From: Aquihabitans sp. G128
Lineage (GTDB): Bacteria; Actinomycetota; Acidimicrobiia; Acidimicrobiales; Iamiaceae
Length of the DNA stretch: 64,000 bases
Reading direction: 5' to 3'
Assembly: GCF_019048865.1 (NCBI RefSeq)
Contig: NZ_CP077604.1
Coordinates: forward strand, 4,402,001 to 4,466,000
Shown here: positions 37,307 through 46,475 of the stretch, in pieces
How positions within the stretch are numbered: position 1 is the first letter of the stretch
Layout of the letters: every line of letters starts with the position of its first letter
Position numbers and translations under genes: made by a program
Notes under the pieces: model-generated
What the model was told of the DNA's origin: nothing
Seen by the model: the letters and a program-made list of their open reading frames with translations, nothing else
Database searches by the model: none

Positions 37307-39925
37307 TCACTCGGCGGGGACCTCGGCCAGGGTGACCTCGACGGTGCCCTCGACGCCGTCGGCCGCGAGCGCGGTGCTCAGCTCGGCCACCTTGCCGGCG
37401 TCGCACACGTCGCTCGCCGCCAGCAGCAGCGCCGCGGTGCGGTCGTGGGTGTCGGTGACCACGACGGTGGCGACCTCGGCCCGCATGGAGACCTTGGCGT
37501 CGGACTTGGCCTTGCGGATGCGGCCGAGGACCTCGGCTGCCACCACCAGGACCGACGGCGTGCCGGCGGCCTCGGGCTGGTCGCCCACGACGGCTCGGAG
37601 CTCCGACGAGGTCGGCCAGCTGGCCCGGTGGACCGAGGCCGCCTCGAAGCCGGGCAGGGCGTCGCCGTCGGCCCGGCACCAGGACCAGACCTCCTCGGTG
37701 ACGTACGGCAGGAAGGGGGCGAAGAGGCGCAGCAGCGTGTTGAGGGCGATGCGCAGGGCAACCCGGGCCGAGACGGCGGCGGGGTCGTCGGCGCGGTAGG
37801 CCCGGCCCTTGACCAGCTCGAGGTAGTCGTCGCAGAAGCTCCAGAAGAAGTCCTCGGTGCGCTGCAGCGCCCGGGCGTAGTCGAAGCCGTCGAAGGCGCG
37901 GGTGGCGTCGTCGACCAGGCCGGCCAGCTCGGCGAGCATCGTGAGGTCGAGCGGCTCGGTGACCGCGGCGTCGGCTGGCGCCTCGCCCAGGCCGAGGGCG
38001 AACTTGCTGGCGTTGAGGACCTTGATGGCCAGGCGGCGGCCGATCTTCATCTGCCCCGGGTCGAACGCGGTGTCGGTGCCGGGGCGGCCGCCGGCGGCCC
38101 AGTAGCGCACGGCGTCGGCGCCGTGCTGCTCGAGCAGGTCGGTGGGGACGACGACGTTGCCGACCGACTTCGACATCTTCTTGCGGTCGGGGTCGAGGAT
38201 CCACCCCGACAGGGCGGCGTTGGCCCACGGGACGGTGCCGTGCTCGTAGTGGCTGCGGACGACGGTGGAGAACAGCCAGGTGCGGATGATCTCGTGGGCC
38301 TGGGGCCGGACGTCCATGGGGAACGTGGCGGCGAAGAGCTCGGCGTCCTCCTCCCAGCCGCAGGCGATCTGCGGGGTCAGCGACGACGTGGCCCAGGTGT
38401 CCATGATGTCGGGGTCGGCGGTGAAGCCACCCGGCTGGTCGCGCTGATCGGCGGTGAAGCCGTCGGGCACGTCCGCCTGGGGGTCGACCGGCAGGGCCGA
38501 CTCGGGCGGCGTGAGGGGCTGGTCGTGGTCGGCCACCCCGTCGGCGTCGAGGCGGTACCAGAGCGGGATCGGGACGCCGAAGAAGCGCTGGCGGGAGATG
38601 AGCCAGTCGCCGTTGAGGCCGCCCACCCAGTTGTCGTAGCGGTGGCGCATGTAGTCCGGGTGCCAGTTCAGCTCGGCGCCGCGGTCGAGCAGCGTGCTGC
38701 GCAGCTCCTCGGAGCGGCCGCCGTTGCGGATGTACCACTGGCGGGTGGTGACGATCTCGAGCGGCTTGTCGCCCTTCTCGAAGAACTTCACGGGGTGGTT
38801 GATCTTGCGGGGCTCGCCGATGAGCTCGCCGCTGTCGGCCAGCAGCTCGACCATGACCTGCTGGGCGCCGCCCGAGGCCTTGCCGGCGAACTGGTCGTAG
38901 GCCGAGCGGGCGGCGTCGGTGGGCAGCCACTCGGGCGCGTCCCGGCGGAAGCGGCCGTCCTTGCCGACGACGGCCCGGGTCTCGAGCTGCAGCTCCCGCC
39001 ACCAGATGACGTCGGTGAGGTCGCCGAAGGTGCAGATCATGGCGATGCCGGTGCCCTTGTCGGGCTCGGCCAGCTTGTGGGCCTTGACCGGGACCTCGAC
39101 GCCGAAGACCGGCGTGGTGACCGTGGAGCCGAACAGCGGTTGGTAGCGCTCGTCGTCGGGGTGGGCCACCAGGGCGACGCAGCTGACGAGCAGCTCGGGC
39201 CGGGTGGTGGAGATGACGACGTCGGGTCCGCCGTCGCGGCGGTGGAAGGCGAGGTCGTGGTAGGCGGCCGGGCGCTCGCGGTCCTCCAGCTCGGCCTGGG
39301 CCACCGCGGTCTGGAACGTGGTGTCCCAGAGGCTGGGCGCCTCCGACGAGTAGGCCTCGCCCCGGGCCAGGTTGCGCAGGAACGCCCGCTGGCTGGTGCG
39401 CTGGCTGCGCTGCGAGACGGTGGTGTAGCTCAGGCTCCAGTCGACCGACAGGCCGATCAGGCGGAAGAGGTCCTCGAAGACCTGCTCGTCGGTCGCGGTG
39501 AGCTGCTCGCAGAGCTCGACGAAGTTGCGGCGGCTGATGGCGTCGAAGTCCTGGCGCTTCTTGCCCGGCTTCTCCGGCGGGGCGTACCCGTCGACGTAGG
39601 GGACCGTCGGGTCGCAGCGGACGCCGTAGAAGTTCTCGACCCGGCGCTCGGTGGGGAGCCCGTTGTCGTCCCAGCCCATGGGGTAGAAGACGTCCTTGCC
39701 CTGCATGCGCTGGTAGCGGGCGACGGTGTCGGTGTGGGTGTAGCTGAAGATGTGGCCCACGTGCAGCGAGCCGGACACGGTCGGCGGCGGGGTGTCGATG
39801 GAGAAGACGTCGGCCCGGGCGGCGCGGCGGTCGAAGGCGTAGGTGGCGGCCTGCTCCCAGGACGCACCCCACTTGCCTTCGAGCCCTTCGAGCGAGGGCT
39901 TCTCGGGGACGTTCGGCTGACCCAT
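37307..39925 (-). CDS. valS: Valine--tRNA ligase, divergent type (872 aa)
   Basis: Class I aminoacyl-tRNA synthetase charging tRNA-Val. The HIGH motif reads HVGH in GSLHVGHIFSYTHTD (near residue 45), the editing domain carries STTRPELL, and KMSKS is intact in DRKKMSKSVGN. WDDNGLPTERRVENFYGV is characteristic of the alternative ValRS form found in some actinobacteria and archaea. A C-terminal anticodon-binding region follows. ATG 39925 has TACCGT seven nt upstream (39933-39938). It is divergent from cysS, with 80 bp between starts. Confidence 0.9.
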   Translation of the reverse strand: MGQPNVPEKPSLEGLEGKWGASWEQAATYAFDRRAARADVFSIDTPPPTVSGSLHVGHIFSYTHTDTVARYQRMQGKDVFYPMGWDDNGLPTERRVENFYGVRCDPTVPYVDGYAPPEKPGKKRQDFDAISRRNFVELCEQLTATDEQVFEDLFRLIGLSVDWSLSYTTVSQRSQRTSQRAFLRNLARGEAYSSEAPSLWDTTFQTAVAQAELEDRERPAAYHDLAFHRRDGGPDVVISTTRPELLVSCVALVAHPDDERYQPLFGSTVTTPVFGVEVPVKAHKLAEPDKGTGIAMICTFGDLTDVIWWRELQLETRAVVGKDGRFRRDAPEWLPTDAARSAYDQFAGKASGGAQQVMVELLADSGELIGEPRKINHPVKFFEKGDKPLEIVTTRQWYIRNGGRSEELRSTLLDRGAELNWHPDYMRHRYDNWVGGLNGDWLISRQRFFGVPIPLWYRLDADGVADHDQPLTPPESALPVDPQADVPDGFTADQRDQPGGFTADPDIMDTWATSSLTPQIACGWEEDAELFAATFPMDVRPQAHEIIRTWLFSTVVRSHYEHGTVPWANAALSGWILDPDRKKMSKSVGNVVVPTDLLEQHGADAVRYWAAGGRPGTDTAFDPGQMKIGRRLAIKVLNASKFALGLGEAPADAAVTEPLDLTMLAELAGLVDDATRAFDGFDYARALQRTEDFFWSFCDDYLELVKGRAYRADDPAAVSARVALRIALNTLLRLFAPFLPYVTEEVWSWCRADGDALPGFEAASVHRASWPTSSELRAVVGDQPEAAGTPSVLVVAAEVLGRIRKAKSDAKVSMRAEVATVVVTDTHDRTAALLLAASDVCDAGKVAELSTALAADGVEGTVEVTLAEVPAE

Positions 39926-40005
39926 GCCGCTCACGGTACCGGCCACCCGATTCGCCCCTCGAACCCGTTGGCCGCCTGCGGAACGCCATCGGCCAGAATC
40001 GTCGG

Positions 40006-41434
40006 GTGAACCTCCCGGCCATCCGCCTGTACGACACCCGGCGCCGCGCCGTGGTGCCCTTCGAGCCGCTCGAGCCCGGGAAGGCCGGCATCTACACCTG
40101 CGGGCCCACCGTCTACGCCCCGCAGACGCTCGGCAACATGCGCAGCCAGTTCACGCCGGACCTGCTCCGCCGCCTGCTGATCGCCAGCGGGCTCGAGGTC
40201 ACCTTCGTCACCAACATCACCGACGTCGGCCACCTCACCAGCGACGCCGACGACGGCGACGACAAGGTGGAGTCCGCCGCCCAGGCCGCGGGGATCAGCG
40301 CCGCCGACGTGGCCGCCCACTTCACCGAGCAGTGGGCCACCGACCGGCGCCGGTTGGGCATGCTCGAGCCCGACGTTCGGCCGGCGGCGTCGGAGCACAT
40401 CCCCGAGCAGATCGCCATGGTCCAGGCCCTCGAGGCCCAGGGCCGCACCTACCTGATCGACGACGGCGTCTACTTCGACGTCGCCTCCTTCCCGGAGTAC
40501 GCCACGTTCGCCGGCCTCGACCTCGACGAGCTGGAGGCCACCGGCCGCGTCGACAACAGCGACAAGCGCCACCCGGCCGACTTCGCCCTCTGGAAGCTCA
40601 GCCCCGCGGGCAGCACCCGCCTGCAGGAGTGGGACTCGCCGTGGGGCGTCGGCTTCCCCGGCTGGCACATCGAGTGCTCGGCCATGGCCACCAGGTACCT
40701 GGGCGAGCGGTTCGACATCCACACCGGCGGTGTGGACCACATCCGCGTGCACCACACCAACGAGGTGGCCCAGAGCGAGTGCTCGCTGGGCGTGCACCCG
40801 TGGGTCTCGATCTGGGTCCACACCGAGTTCCTCGACCTCAAGGGCCGCAAGATCTCGAAGAGCGCCGGCGACGTGCTGCTGGTGGACACCCTGGTCGAGG
40901 CCGGCCTCGACCCGCTGGCGTTCCGCTACTTCCTCTTCCAGGCGCACTACCGCCAGCAGCAGGAGTTCACCATGGAGGGCGTGGCCGCCGCCGGCACCGC
41001 GCTCCGCCGCCTCGTGCACCACGCCGTGGTGGCCCGCGACGCGGTGGGCGGCGACGCCACCGGCGGCGATCCGGCCCGCACCGACCCGCTCCGCGAGGCG
41101 TTCTGGGGCTTCCTGGCCGACGACCTCAACTCGCCGCGCCCTGTCGGTGGCGTCGACGGTGGCGCGCGACCCCGAGCTCACCGCCGCCGACCGCTGGAGC
41201 CTGCTGGCCGACTTCGACCGGGCGCTCGGCTTCGGCCTGGCCGATGCGGTCGACCCGGAGAGGGCCGGTGACGAGTCGACCGATCCGGCGATCGCCGCCC
41301 TGCTCGCCGAGCGCGAGCAGGCCCGCAAGGACCGCGACTTCGCCACCGCGGATCGCATCCGCGACGAGCTGGCCGCCCAGGGCCTCGAGGTGGTCGACAC
41401 CGCCGAGGGCCCGCAGGCCCGTCGCCGGAGCTGA
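40006..41434 (+). CDS. cysS: Cysteine--tRNA ligase with degenerate HIGH motif, frameshifted
   Basis: Charges tRNA-Cys. Zn ligands appear as Cys in TCGPTVY, Cys in HIECSAM, and His/Glu in VHHTNEVAQSE. KMSKS reads KISKS. The usual HIG(H/N) is TLGN (QTLGNMRS). The body is in one frame to about 41137; then two bases (GC) seem missing and the next frame continues ALSVASTVARDPEL to TGA 41432-41434, ending in the usual KDRDFATADRIRDEL segment. Because the gene is essential, a sequencing error is the simplest explanation. GTG 40006 is six nt after CAGAAT (39994-39999). Confidence 0.9.
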
Positions 41435-41437
41435 GCT

Positions 41438-41455
41438 GGGGCTGCTGGCAGCCCC
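41438..41455. terminator. Hairpin between convergent cysS and the sigma-like gene
   Basis: 7-bp arms GGGGCTG / CAGCCCC with loop CTGG, 3 bp after the cysS stop. Confidence 0.5.
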
Positions 41456-41460
41456 GAGGA

Positions 41461-42897
41461 TCAGAGGCCGAGGCCGCCCGTGAGGCCGCCGGTCAGCCCG
41501 GTGACCGTGGTGGTCACGCCGCCCACGACGGTGGTCACGATGCCCACGATCGGGTTGGTCGGGGTGGTCGGCGTCGGCGTGCTCGGGGTGGTCGTCGGGG
41601 TCGACGGGGTGGTGGGCGTCGGCGTGCTCGGGGTGGTGGTCGGCGTCGACGGGGTGGTGGGCGTCGGGGTCGACGGCGTGCCGGGTGTCGAGGGGGTGCT
41701 CGGCGTCGACGGCGTGCTCGGCGTGGACGGGTTGCCGGGGCTGGACGGGTTGCTCGGGGTCGAGCCGCCGCCCGTGCCCGTGCCGCCTCCGGTGGAGCCG
41801 CCACCCGTCGTGGAGCCGCCGCCGGAGGAGCTGCCGCCGCCCATCGAACCGGTGCTGCCCGAGGCGCCGCTGGTGCCGCCGCCGCTACCGGTGGAGCCGC
41901 CGGTGCTGCGGTCGTCCGACGACGAGCTGCGGCCTGACGTGCGGTCCGAGCTGGAGCCCGAGCCGGAGGACGAGGCCGTCGACCCGGAGGCCTTCTGGGT
42001 GGCGCCCGCCAGGTCGACCTGGCCGCCCAGGTCCGGCTCGTCGATGCTGCCGGCGCCGTCGCCCTGGTCGCTGCGACCGCTGGCCGTGGCCTCGGTGCGG
42101 GCCTTGCCGGAGCCCTTGCTGGCGGCGTCGTGTCCGCCGCCGAAGAGGATCCCGGCCCCGCCGGTGACCAGGAGGAACACCGCCGCGCCGCGGAGGATCT
42201 TGGTGGTGATCGGCTCGAGCCGGGCGAGCAGGCTCCGAGGGGCCCGAGCTGCGTCGGCGGCCGGGATGCCCTGCACGGTGGCCACCCAGCCCCGCCAGGT
42301 GGTGCGGGCGTCGTCGGCCATCCAGGCCGGGAGGTCGGCCTCGATGCTGGCGAGCAGGTCGTGGGCGGCCTCGGACCGGGGGCCCAGGCGGAAGGCGGAG
42401 CGAGCGGCCAGGTCGGCGGCCTCGCCCTCGTCGAGGTGGAGGGTGAGGGCCAGGTCGTACTCGTCCATGCCCAGCACGCCCTCGAGCCAGCGGGCGCTGC
42501 GCTCGGGCTCGTCCAGGCGCCACACGGCCACCCGGGTGAGCGCATCGAAGGACTCGGTGCCACGCGGGGGAGCGGGGCGGGCGGCGCCGGCCGGCACCGC
42601 GCCGGCGGCCAGGCGGGCCAGGTCCCGGGTGGAGGCCAGCAGGCCCGGCAGGAACGGGTCGTCGATGCTGTAGCCGCCGGAGCCCATCTGGTCGAACAGG
42701 TCGGTGAGGGCCCGCTCGGTGACCTCGTTGGCGAGCAGGGCGTCGCCGGTGACCACGGTGGCGAAGCGGCTGACGACGTCGGCGTGGCGACGGAAGAGCT
42801 CGTCGAAGGCGATGACCTCGCCCAGCCGGGCCCGATCGGCCAGGTGGGTGTCGGTGAGGTGGTGCAGCAACCCTGCCGTGGTCTCGTCGTGTGCCAT
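41461..42897 (-). CDS. Membrane-anchored sigma-like protein with Ser/Thr/Pro-rich tail (478 aa)
   Basis: Residues about 25-75 (IAFDELFRRHADVVSRFATVVTGDALLANEVTERALTDLFDQM) resemble sigma-70 region 2 of ECF factors. Residues about 128-170 (LDEPERSARWLEGVLGMDEYDLALTLHLDEGEAADLAARSAFRL) look like a worn sigma-4. One TM segment follows near 235-252 (GAAVFLLVTGGAGILFGGG). The remaining 220 residues are Ser/Gly then Thr/Pro rich with tandem repeats, and would be outside the cell. It may be a membrane-tethered regulator or may have lost sigma function. GCAGGGGAC before ATG 42897 supports the start. Confidence 0.65.
   Translation of the reverse strand: MAHDETTAGLLHHLTDTHLADRARLGEVIAFDELFRRHADVVSRFATVVTGDALLANEVTERALTDLFDQMGSGGYSIDDPFLPGLLASTRDLARLAAGAVPAGAARPAPPRGTESFDALTRVAVWRLDEPERSARWLEGVLGMDEYDLALTLHLDEGEAADLAARSAFRLGPRSEAAHDLLASIEADLPAWMADDARTTWRGWVATVQGIPAADAARAPRSLLARLEPITTKILRGAAVFLLVTGGAGILFGGGHDAASKGSGKARTEATASGRSDQGDGAGSIDEPDLGGQVDLAGATQKASGSTASSSGSGSSSDRTSGRSSSSDDRSTGGSTGSGGGTSGASGSTGSMGGGSSSGGGSTTGGGSTGGGTGTGGGSTPSNPSSPGNPSTPSTPSTPSTPSTPGTPSTPTPTTPSTPTTTPSTPTPTTPSTPTTTPSTPTPTTPTNPIVGIVTTVVGGVTTTVTGLTGGLTGGLGL
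41561..41674 (-). repeat. 45-bp tandem repeat, 2.5 copies, inside the sigma-like gene
   Basis: Units at 41561-41605 and 41606-41650, and a 24-bp partial at 41651-41674. Each full unit encodes a 15-residue Pro/Thr block of the type STPTPTTPSTPTTTP. Copies differ by few bases. Shorter STP repeats continue on the far side to about 41740. Confidence 0.85.
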
Positions 42898-43056
42898 GTC
42901 CCCTGCTTCCTGTCGACGCCGTCCGCACGGGATCTCCCCAGACCGTGCGTTCGACGAGTGCCCGTCCATGTGGAGGTTCGTCCCCACGCTCCGTGGTTCC
43001 TGCCTGACGAAGCGACAACTTGACCCAGCGGACCCCGCCGCCGACGCTTGCGCCCC

Positions 43057-44298
43057 GTGGGTGCCCCGAACGGTCGGACGAGACGAGAGCGACGACCGCT
43101 GCCACCGGGCTTCGGGACGATCTGGACCACCGTCGCGGTCGACCTCATCGGCTTCGGGATCGTGCTGCCGATCCTCCCGCGCTACGCCGAGGACCTCCAC
43201 GCCACCCCCTTCGTCATCGGGCTGGTGGTCTCGGCGTTCTCGGTGGCCCAGATGGTGGGCGCGCCGATCATCGGCCGGCTCTCGGACCGCATCGGGCGCA
43301 AGCCGGTCCTGATCCTGTCCCTGGTGGGCACGGCGGTGGGCAGCCTGGTGACCGGCATCGCCGGCAGCGTGTGGATCCTGCTGCTCGGCCGGGTGCTCGA
43401 CGGACTCTCCGGCGCCAGCGTCTCGGTGGCCCAAGCCGCGGTCGCCGACGTCGCCGACCCCGAGGACCGTCCCCGCCTGCTGGGCCTGCTCGGCGCGGCG
43501 TTCGGCGTGGGCTTCGTGGTGGGCCCCGCCATCGGCGCCCTCGCCGCGTTCGGCGGCCCGCACATCCCGTTCCTGGTGGCCGCCGCCATCGCCGCGGTCA
43601 ACGCCGTGGTGGCGTTGCGCCGCCTCCCCGAGACCCACCCGGACCGCACCGGCAAGGCGGCCCCGGACGCCCACGTCGCGCCCGACGGGCCGCTGCCCTC
43701 GGACCACCCCATCCGCACCTGGGGCCACGTGCCCGGGGCGGCCCGGCGGCTGATCCTGGTGGCGTTCGTGGCCCTGTTCGCCTTCTCCGGGTTCGAGACG
43801 ACCTTCTCGTTGCTGGTGGAGGATCGCTTCGGCCTCACCATCGGCTCCACCGGCGCGGTGTTCGCGGTGATCGGCCTGGCCCTCGTGTTCGTGCAGGCGG
43901 GGCTGGTGCACCCGGTCCACGTCGCCCTCGGGGAGAAGGGCACGCTGCGCGCCGCCCTCGCCCTCGTCGCCGTGGGCCTGGTGGTGCTGGCCATCGACGG
44001 CTCGTGGTTCAGCCTGGTCCCGGCGCTGCTCTTGCTCGTGCTGGGCCAGGGCCTGGTGACCCCGACGATGACCTCGGCGGTGGCCGGCGAGGCCCCGGCG
44101 GCCGACCGCGGGCGGGTGCTCGGCTTCCAGCAGTCGGCCGGCGCGCTGGCCCGCGCCGTGGGCCCGGCGGCGGCCGGCTTCCTCTACGGGCGGGTGTCGA
44201 TCCCGGCGCCGTACCTGCTGGGCGCGGCCCTGGCGGCAGCTGCCGTGGTGCTGGTGCCTCGCTCCGTCCCCGTCGCTTCTGGCACCGCCCCCTCCTGA
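43057..44298 (+). CDS. MFS transporter, DHA1/TetA-like (413 aa)
   Basis: Twelve-TM major facilitator. VDLIGFGIVLPILPRYAEDL opens TM1 and the loop 2-3 signature GRLSDRIGRKPVLI is intact, both typical of drug:proton antiporters. Likely exports small drugs or metabolites. The central loop is long and charged (DRTGKAAPDAH...). The start is uncertain: GTG 43057 is given, TTG 43048 is in frame nine bases upstream; neither has a strong ribosome site. Confidence 0.85.
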   Translation: MGAPNGRTRRERRPLPPGFGTIWTTVAVDLIGFGIVLPILPRYAEDLHATPFVIGLVVSAFSVAQMVGAPIIGRLSDRIGRKPVLILSLVGTAVGSLVTGIAGSVWILLLGRVLDGLSGASVSVAQAAVADVADPEDRPRLLGLLGAAFGVGFVVGPAIGALAAFGGPHIPFLVAAAIAAVNAVVALRRLPETHPDRTGKAAPDAHVAPDGPLPSDHPIRTWGHVPGAARRLILVAFVALFAFSGFETTFSLLVEDRFGLTIGSTGAVFAVIGLALVFVQAGLVHPVHVALGEKGTLRAALALVAVGLVVLAIDGSWFSLVPALLLLVLGQGLVTPTMTSAVAGEAPAADRGRVLGFQQSAGALARAVGPAAAGFLYGRVSIPAPYLLGAALAAAAVVLVPRSVPVASGTAPS

Positions 44299-44404
44299 GC
44301 CGATAGCGTTCTCCGCGTTGTTACCGCCAGGTAACAAGGCCGCGCCCACCACCCGCACCGCGTGCGCCGGGCGGTACCCAGGGCTCACCGCACCGGAGGT
44401 TCCG

Positions 44405-45637
44405 ATGTCCGACTACTCCCTCGCCTTCAACGAGGACCAGATCCAGCTCAAGGACTGGGTGCACGACTTCGCCAAGAACGTCGTCCGCCCCGCTGCCGAA
44501 GAGTGGGACGAGCGGGAGGAGTTCCCGTGGCCCATCGTCGAAGAGGCCGCCAAGATCGGGCTCTACGGCTTCGACTTCATGGCCCAGGCCATGATGGGCG
44601 ACCCCACCGGCCTCACCATGCCGATCGCCATCGAGGAGCTCTTCTGGGGCGACGCCGGCATCGGCCTGTCGATCATGGGCTCGGGCCTGGCTGCCGCCGG
44701 CATCGCCGGCAACGGCACCCCCGAGCAGCTCGTCGAGTGGGTCCCGCAGTGCTACGGCACCGCCGACGACGTGAAGCTGGGCGCCTTCTGCGTGTCCGAG
44801 CCCGACGCCGGCTCCGACGTGAGCTCGCTGCGCACCCGGGCCGTCTACGACGAGGCCAAGGACGAGTGGACCCTCAACGGCACCAAGGCGTGGATCACCA
44901 ACGGCGGCATCGCCAACATCCACGTGGTCGTCGCCGCCGTCGACCCCGAGCTCAAGGGCCGGGGCCAGGCGTCGTTCATCATCCCGCCGAACACCCCCGG
45001 CCTCTCCATGGGCCAGAAGTACAAGAAGCACGGCATCCGCGCCTCGCACACCTCCGAGGTCGTGCTCGAGGACGTCAAGGTCCCCGGCAACTGCCTCCTC
45101 GGCGGCAAGGACAAGCTCGACGAGAAGCTGGCCAAGGCCCGTGAGGCCCTGACCAAGCCGAAGGTCGAGAGCTCCGGCAAGCAGCCGGCCATGGCCACCT
45201 TCGAGGCCACCCGCCCCGCCGTGGGCGCCCAGGCCATCGGCGTGGCCCGTGCCGCCTACGAGTACGCCCTGGAGTACGCCGGCGAGCGCACCGCCTTCGG
45301 CAAGCCGATCATCATGAACCAGTCGATCGCCTTCATGCTGGCCGACATGATCACCGAGATCGACGCTGCCCGCCTGCTCGTGCACCGTGCCGCCTGGCTG
45401 TCCCGCAACGGCAAGTACGTGAACGCCGAGGGCTCGCAGTCCAAGCTCAAGGCCGGCCGCGTGGCCGTCTGGGTCACCGAGCGCGCCATCCAGATCCTGG
45501 GCGGCTACGGCTACACCCGCGAGTACCCGGTGGAGCGCATGCACCGCGACGCCAAGATCTTCGACATCTTCGAAGGCACCGAGCAGATCCAGCAGCTCGT
45601 CATCGCTCGCGCCATCTCCGGCCGCCGCATCGAGTAG
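44405..45637 (+). CDS. Acyl-CoA dehydrogenase (410 aa)
   Basis: Classical FAD-dependent acyl-CoA dehydrogenase of beta-oxidation. GAFCVSEPDAGSDVSSL and WTLNGTKAWITNGGIA bind FAD and substrate; GERTAFGKPI and the C-terminal GGYGYTREYPVERMHRDAKIFDIFEGTEQIQ carry the catalytic Glu in FEGTEQ. An insertion GKDKLDEKLAKAREALTKPKVESSGKQ near residue 240-265 is longer than usual. GGAGGT lies 4 bp before the ATG, the best Shine-Dalgarno in the window, suggesting strong expression. It is followed by a long hairpin. Confidence 0.95.
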   Translation: MSDYSLAFNEDQIQLKDWVHDFAKNVVRPAAEEWDEREEFPWPIVEEAAKIGLYGFDFMAQAMMGDPTGLTMPIAIEELFWGDAGIGLSIMGSGLAAAGIAGNGTPEQLVEWVPQCYGTADDVKLGAFCVSEPDAGSDVSSLRTRAVYDEAKDEWTLNGTKAWITNGGIANIHVVVAAVDPELKGRGQASFIIPPNTPGLSMGQKYKKHGIRASHTSEVVLEDVKVPGNCLLGGKDKLDEKLAKAREALTKPKVESSGKQPAMATFEATRPAVGAQAIGVARAAYEYALEYAGERTAFGKPIIMNQSIAFMLADMITEIDAARLLVHRAAWLSRNGKYVNAEGSQSKLKAGRVAVWVTERAIQILGGYGYTREYPVERMHRDAKIFDIFEGTEQIQQLVIARAISGRRIE

Positions 45638-45652
45638 CAGCGCCTGCTCTCC

Positions 45653-45717
45653 GGAGCACGCACCACGGGTTCCGCGAACGGCCCCCGCCGCCCGGCGGGG
45701 GCCGTTCCGCGTGCTCC
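45653..45717. terminator. Strong bidirectional hairpin between acyl-CoA dehydrogenase and MOSC genes
   Basis: Core 14-bp perfect arms AACGGCCCCCGCCG / CGGCGGGGGCCGTT (45677-45690 and 45693-45706) around CC. An outer 9-bp pair GGAGCACGC / GCGTGCTCC (45653-45661 and 45709-45717) could extend it. Confidence 0.7.
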
Positions 45718-45719
45718 GC

Positions 45720-46370
45720 TCAGCGGTCGAGTCGGTCGCGCAGGGGGCGGCGCCACTGGTCGGCGAGGGCCGGGTGGTCGGCGACGGCGTGGACGGCATC
45801 GGCGTCCTCGAGGTGCACGTCGGCCATGGCCAGGTGGGCGTCCTGCACCGAGAGCCCGAGGGGGTCCCGCCGGACGACCTCGATCGGCCCGGCCACCGGG
45901 ACCTCGCCGGGATCCAGGACCCGCAGGTACCAGCCCGTCCGCCCGGATCGGCGCATCGACGCCTGCACGTCGGGCCGGCCCCGGTGGAGGGCGAGCTTGA
46001 AGCAGGGCCAGCGCGGCTGGCACACCTGGAGGAGCGCGCCGCCCCACGACCACACGTCGCCGATCAGCACGTCGGCCTCGAGCGGGCCGACGGTCGACAG
46101 GTTCTCGCCGAACGCCGCCGGGCCGAGCACCTCGCCGAGCGCGTCCTGCCACCAGCCCAGGTGCTCCGACGGGTAGGCGTAGACCGCCTTGTCGGGCCCG
46201 CCGTGCACGCTGAGGTCGGCCTGCCCGTCGCCGGACAGGTTCAGCGTCGACAGCCAGAGGACGTCGTCGCGCACCGGCTGCTTCCGGATGCCGCTCCAGA
46301 CGCGCTCGCCGCGGACGTCGGCGAGCACCGTCGGCACGCCGGTGCAGACGCTGGCCAGCTGGATCGACAT
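45720..46370 (-). CDS. MOSC-domain protein, YiiM-like (216 aa)
   Basis: Molybdenum-cofactor sulfurase C-terminal domain protein. LSGDGQADLSVHGGPDKAVYAYPSEH, FGENLSTVG and the cysteine motif CQPRWPCFKL match the YiiM group, which helps reduce N-hydroxylated bases such as 6-hydroxylaminopurine. It probably binds Mo cofactor through that Cys. ATG 46370 has GGGAG 7 nt upstream. Divergent from a hydrolase gene. Cofactor and partner reductase are not visible in the window. Confidence 0.85.
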   Translation of the reverse strand: MSIQLASVCTGVPTVLADVRGERVWSGIRKQPVRDDVLWLSTLNLSGDGQADLSVHGGPDKAVYAYPSEHLGWWQDALGEVLGPAAFGENLSTVGPLEADVLIGDVWSWGGALLQVCQPRWPCFKLALHRGRPDVQASMRRSGRTGWYLRVLDPGEVPVAGPIEVVRRDPLGLSVQDAHLAMADVHLEDADAVHAVADHPALADQWRRPLRDRLDR

Positions 46371-46475
46371 GGGGGCTCCCCTCGCCTCGCTCGCCGCGGT
46401 CGAGGCGGCAGCCGATGCTCGCACACCGGTGCACCGTCGGACGGGCCTCGGCGCTCGACGGCGCGAGACTCCGGC

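Noticed and set aside
37160..40009. Plus-strand open frame of about 949 codons opposite valS
   Set aside because: Same shadow effect: valS motifs are unmistakable on the minus strand and the antisense product has no recognisable domain.
41561..41740. Regular repeats considered as a CRISPR array
   Set aside because: Units are contiguous with no spacers and encode Pro/Thr blocks within a gene.
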